From Paracentrotus lividus (taxonomy: Eukaryota; Echinodermata; Echinoidea; Camarodonta; Echinidae), in NCBI GenBank assembly GCA_940671915.1, contig CALNVZ010003435.1:10194786-10258785 (forward strand): a stretch of DNA of 64,000 nucleotides. The letters are read 5' to 3'. Below the pieces are notes generated by a model that was not told the origin of the DNA, did no database searches, and was given only the letters and a program-made list of their open reading frames with translations. Shown here one piece after another: positions 60,433 to 64,000 of this stretch. Position numbers and translations under genes: made by a program. How positions within the stretch are numbered: position 1 is the stretch's first letter; each line of letters starts with the position of its first letter.

Positions 60433-60901
60433 AGCAAATAGACCCCTAGATCTTTGACCTTGCCTAATCCAGTTTTATCTTTTGCAAATGTTTGCCAAAC
60501 TTTTGTGGCTAATTAAGCTATTGTGACGTATATTGTCGCCTCCGCGTATCTTATGTTGTTCGCACTCATTTTACTGTTATTACGCGCTTGCGCAACAAGG
60601 CAATCGATTTCCACCATTCATTTAACTCAGGTAAAAACCGTTCAATATAACAAAAAAAAACTGTTCAAATATAACAAAAACCGTTCACTTTAACAAAAAA
60701 CGTGAATGACACGTGCACATCATTTCAACCAATCACAACTCTTAAAAATACTACCACTATATTACTATATATAACTTTCATGTAATTATGCAGAGCTTAC
60801 AAAAAGGCAATTAAATTTAAATTAATATTCCAGAAATGTATTGCTGTGAATTTCTGAAGATAATAGCCCCCGTATTGCTTTGTTCTCTCCTATAAACTTA
60901 C
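60433..60901. other. Presumed intron of the coiled-coil gene
   Basis: No exon visible; it contains three short direct repeats of 'accgttca' with 'taacaaaaa' near 60635-60695. Confidence 0.45.
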
Positions 60902-61031
60902 TCTGCCATTGCATCATCAATATCTCTCTGTTTCTCCTCGGCAAGCTGTTCATGTTTTCTTCATGCCCCCTCTGTGCAGCTTCCATCTGTTTCCTGAATG
61001 CGTATCAATGGAACGATCTTCTCTATTGATG
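60902..61031 (-). CDS. Coiled-coil exon, copy A, frameshifted
   Basis: Between an AG at 61033-61032 and a consensus donor (GGCAGA|GTAAGT at 60901-60900), the - strand encodes coiled-coil sequence in pieces of different frames: AFRKQMEAAQRG in one, EQLAEEKQRDIDDAMAE in another, and a SIEKI start. The frame switches at an A run ('gaagaaaacatgaac', about 60951-60965) where one missing base explains the break. Further small gaps lie in the first third. The exon is therefore either pseudogenic or affected by sequencing indels. The Glu/Gln/Lys-rich heptad pattern matches that of the terminal exon at 59315, supporting one gene. The donor leaves the codon after two bases. Confidence 0.5.
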
Positions 61032-61205
61032 CTCATTCAAAGAAATAGAAATTAGTGTAATATACACAGTTTGATCAAATTTAACTTTTAGCAATGAAAT
61101 AAAGTGTTTATTAGGGTAAAAATTTAAAATGTCATTTTAGGCATGTGCAGTGACGCAATTTCAAACACTTTGGTATCAAATGATTAAGCTGTCCAATTTT
61201 TTCTT

Positions 61206-61283
61206 AAGCCCCCTACTGTGCAAGCCCTCCATCTGTTCGCGATGCATTGTTCAACTTGGAACGAATCTTCTCCACTGATGCCT
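61206..61283 (-). pseudogene. Coiled-coil exon, copy B, truncated duplicate
   Basis: After an acceptor 'attatgtgtag' the - strand reads ASVEKIRSKLNNA, which matches the broken start of copy A but is cleaner, then drifts out of frame at 'gcatcgcgaacagatggagg' (compare 'gcattcaggaaacagatgga' in copy A) and ends where copy A continues to its donor. The flanking intron ('atcaaatttaacttttagca', 'aatgaaataaagtgtt') is repeated as well, so a block of about 260-280 bp is duplicated in tandem. Confidence 0.5.
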
Positions 61284-61609
61284 CTACACATAATAAATAG
61301 GAATTAAGTGTTAAATATACAAAGTTACAATCAAATTTAACTTTTCCAACAATGAAATAAAGTGTTGATTTATAGTAAGAAATCGTAATTTTAGGTGCTG
61401 GCAGTTAGGACAATAATTTATTTTCAAGGCTAGATTTATGAAAAGTAGCTGTTCAAAAAGAAATAGTTCTGGAAATAATGCTTGGTGATATTTGTATACA
61501 CAAAAATGATACTTCACTGAGCATTACGAGCGATGCAAAATCTTGAAACGTTGTCATGATTAACACAAATTTTATAATAAAATATGATTCAATCTCCTTT
61601 TTTATGAAT

Positions 61610-61965
61610 AGTAAATTAGTACCTAATTTTTATTATTTACGAGTAAATCACATGACCCTCTCTTACCTTCTTTTGTTCACGAGAAACAATGCATAGACCG
61701 AACCAACAATAGACTACAAAAACATTTTCCCTACTTCCCTGCCCATCCTGAAATACCCTGCCTCGCCTGCTATCAAAAGGTGGCGCTAGAACCACTTAAT
61801 ATTCATTCTGTACCAACCAAATCGACACTCGTCAAAGAGACAAGGTGGGGGCCGGAGGAGGGGCGTAAGAGAGGGTCATGTATTATCTCGTAATAATAAA
61901 AAATAGTACTTATTTTACTAATTTACTATCAATAAATCACATGACCCCTCTCTTACCTTGCTTAG
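61610..61965. repeat. Repeated palindromic termini beside the DIRS-like element
   Basis: The word 'acatgaccctctcttac' occurs at about 61650 in + orientation, as its reverse complement 'gtaagagagggtcatgt' at about 61866, and again (with one extra C) at about 61940 in + orientation. The accompanying 'gtaaattagta' and 'actaatttactat' parts are inverted in the same way. The last two make a ~95-bp hairpin; the outer pair encloses a ~215-bp segment. DIRS elements have inverted terminal repeats, so these are plausibly its terminus plus a deleted second copy. Confidence 0.6.
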
Positions 61966-62035
61966 TCCAAACAGACCAGCACCGACACGCAAAGGGTGGA
62001 CAAAAAGAGAGGCAGGGGGGGGGTATAGAGGACTT

Positions 62036-63000
62036 GATAGTCTCGCGCGGATGCCGCGGACACGCCTGAGACACAAAAACGCTCCTCACCCATGGCAAAG
62101 TCACCAGTAGTAAAATGAAATGAAGGAATATCTAGAGCGCCAGTACGCTGCCTTCAACACATCCTCAGTGGAACGCCTGCAAAGAGCGCCAAAAGACGCT
62201 GATACCTCTGGCATCATGAGCTTTGCGGCGCCCTTCCTGACATCAAGGCGTCAGGCACCGCCCGCTTTAATTCCCTCCACAATCCATCTGGAGATGCAGT
62301 CTGGGGGGAAGCGCACAGAAAGGATCTCGAGCGATGATTGAAGAGTTTATCACTCTTCCGACGAGATTCGGATCTGGAAAGGTACATTTTAAGGCCCTAA
62401 CCGCGACACCACACCTTGTCCTCCCGGGACCGAGAGAAGGAGGAGAGCATTGTGAGAAAGATCTCCACCGGTCCGAAGAGGCAGTCTGATTCTTAGCAAT
62501 GAACAGAGAGGTTCAGGCGAAGACGAACTCCCCGAGGTTCGAACCTATGTGGCCCTTCAGCTATACTAAGGGCAATGAACGCGAACTTCGTCTGTGGCTC
62601 TGAGGCCACGCCACTAAAAAGACAGTCTTAACTGTCAAGGTGTGCTGAAAAGACGCTTCCGACAGAGGCTCAAAGGGAGGGTTCGCTAACGCCCCAAAAC
62701 CTAAGGTAAAACTCCAGGAAAGGAGCTAAGGGAGTAGACTGAGGTCTTCGCAGAAAGAAAGACTTAAGTAAGCCGAGCTAATCGCGGGAGAGTTGGAAAC
62801 ATTAGACCCATCATGAAAAACATCGTGAATCGCCGCAATGGCAGAACGATATAGCCCATATAGGTCGAAAGAGAACGGCCCTTGTCAAAAAGGTGGATTA
62901 AAAAATCCGCTACATCTGGGCAGAGCCCACTGGGGAGCAACCTCTTTTTGCACCATCCAAAAAAAGCAGCTAAACGGAGTTATACACCGTTAGCGTCGAC
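62036..63000 (-). pseudogene. DIRS tyrosine recombinase region
   Basis: On the - strand, LLPSGLCPDVADFLIHLFDK followed by GRSLSTY (from about 62943) matches the N-terminal helical domain of DIRS recombinases, which bind the element's DNA ends. KTVFLVA, then SHRRSSR (about 62590-62640), corresponds to the block carrying the first catalytic Arg. VLKAAYWRS and FISFYYW (about 62108-62155) lie at the C-terminal block where the nucleophilic Tyr is expected. The end AMGEERFCVSGVSAASARD is about 62036-62096. In-frame stops and several frameshifts separate the blocks. In an intact element this enzyme integrates the circular cDNA without making a target duplication. Confidence 0.75.
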
Positions 63001-63277
63001 TCCCTCCGGCTCCCGGCCATGAGAGCCGAGGCCTCTCGAGAAGCCAGACGCGATAGCCTGCGACCTGATAACGGCCATTGCAGTCAAGCGAAGCCGCAGA
63101 CGGGTCTCGAGAGAGCGCCGGAGATCGGCTGACTCAAACAACGTCCGCCATCCGAGGGAAGGGGCCACGAATGACCGACCACACAAGGTCGCGAAGGCGA
63201 GGAAAACCATGGTCTGCCCCGGCCAGCTGCGGGCGCTTATAACGAATCATACAAGCCCCGTCTCCACTAGCTTGGCG

Positions 63278-64000
63278 CTAGTACTTGGGGATCAGCGGAA
63301 AAGGGGGAATGCATAAATTCTCATCCCGCTCCAACTGAACGAGAACGCCGTACTTGAAGCTTACGCTTCGAGGTCCCGCCCTGAGCAGTAGATCGGAAGA
63401 CGGTGATTGAAACCTCGTTCCAGCGAACAGATCGATAGTCGAACGGGCCCAACTCGTCATCAGCCGCCTCGAAGAGGTCTGCATGCAGACATTCCGAGGA
63501 AGAGATTTGCCGCGGACAGCAAAGTCCGCTATAACATTTCTCCGCACCCGGTAGTTACGAGGCAGACGGAGAGATGTCTCTCTCCCTGCCACCAACTCCA
63601 CAGTTGAGGCCGTCAAGCGCGTTCAAACTCCGGGAGTGTGTGCCCCTTGACGCATTGAATGTAAGCCGCAGACGCTCACATTGTCCGTCAATGCAGAATA
63701 CCGAGCGGCCTAACAGTCCATCCTGAAAACTTCCATGGATGGACTGAACCGCTAACATCTCTAACACATTGATGTGAGGAGGGAGGTCAGATGAGACCAG
63801 TCCCCCGCCGTCCACTGACCTTCAGCATAGCGCCACCAGCCCTGGAGGGACCATCCGTGGAAATCGACACGGCATGGTAGAGTCACACGAAAAGGCATGC
63901 CCCTGGAAAGAAAAACACCGCGCTCTTTCCCACGGGATAGCAATCGCGGCACCTCCGGCGGGAGGGGACCCAAGTCCTCGAGACGAAACTCCCTGCTGGA
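63278..64000 (-). pseudogene. DIRS RNase H and connection region
   Basis: The RNase H part includes GWSLQGWWRYAEGQWTAG near the window edge, then (in another frame) LPPHINVLEMLAVQSIHGSF (about 63725-63785), LLGRSVFCID, and GTHSRSLNALDG. These are the blocks around the RNase H acidic residues in DIRS and related Pol proteins, which degrade the RNA template during reverse transcription. Downstream, STIDLFAGTRF and ENLCIPPFPLIPK (about 63280-63450) match the connection segment that normally reads 'DLFA...' and '...FPPFPLIPK'. At least two frameshifts are needed to link the pieces. Confidence 0.75.

Larger units (their letters stand above)
61930..64000 (-). mobile_element. DIRS-like tyrosine-recombinase retrotransposon, 3' part, decayed
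   Basis: Read on the - strand from the window edge, the order is reverse transcriptase-associated RNase H, a connection segment, then a tyrosine recombinase, then a terminal repeat. That order, with a tyrosine recombinase instead of an integrase, defines DIRS-type elements. GC content is clearly above the surrounding DNA. Frameshifts and stops occur in every domain, so this copy is dead. The 5' part (ORF1 and the RT core) lies beyond the window. No methyltransferase domain is apparent in the visible part. Confidence 0.8.

Overview
The window is animal nuclear DNA: AT-rich, very gene-poor, with introns, no operons and no bacterial signals. Its repeat content suggests a marine invertebrate deuterostome, most likely a sea urchin or close relative. 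Supporting signs are many short inverted-repeat DNA transposons, a DIRS-type tyrosine-recombinase retrotransposon, CR1/L2-like non-LTR elements, frequent 'gtaggcctac' and 'tacatgta' words, and an array built on 'gcgagcgcgaagcgcgagc'. The species is an inference.

Host genes. Only two are supported, both in part. On the + strand, exons at 19362-19466 and 34613-34696 join in phase 0 across a ~15 kb intron. They encode the C-terminal 62 residues of a small, Lys/Ser/Gln-rich protein I do not recognise, followed by a 3' UTR with AATAAA at 35112. On the - strand, a coiled-coil gene has its terminal coding exon at 59315-59437. Upstream exon copies at 60902-61031 and 61206-61283 are duplicated in tandem and carry frameshifts.

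Mobile DNA fills most of the rest. 1-1093 is a decayed retroelement ORF1-like segment. 1925-7340 holds a degenerate tandem repeat, a ~90-bp minisatellite split by a 1.7-kb TIR element, a tRNA-derived SINE and two inverted copies of one MITE. 12350-31511 (mostly the long intron) contains at least eight TIR/foldback elements, including one nested inside another. 36096-45259 is a complete LTR element with unusually long (~3.5 kb) LTRs, a PBS, a polypurine tract and an ATAT target duplication, but only ~2.2 kb of non-coding interior: a LARD-like, non-autonomous element.

Immediately after it, the 3' end of a CR1/L2-like non-LTR retrotransposon (45605-49224) is interrupted by a 2.5-kb TIR element (46164-48688). 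That element consists mainly of ~111-bp repeats, each with a GCGAAGC mini-hairpin. Removing it and one copy of its TTCTA target duplication reopens the interrupted reading frame. 49458-60432 has further MITEs and foldbacks. The right end (about 61930-64000, - strand) is a decayed DIRS-like element with RNase H, connection and tyrosine-recombinase regions, bordered by repeated palindromic termini.

Limits: all repeat boundaries, periods and identities were judged by eye. Many small indels between duplicated copies (LTRs, coiled-coil exons) could be decay or uncorrected sequencing error. Element family names rest on remembered family features, not on a search.
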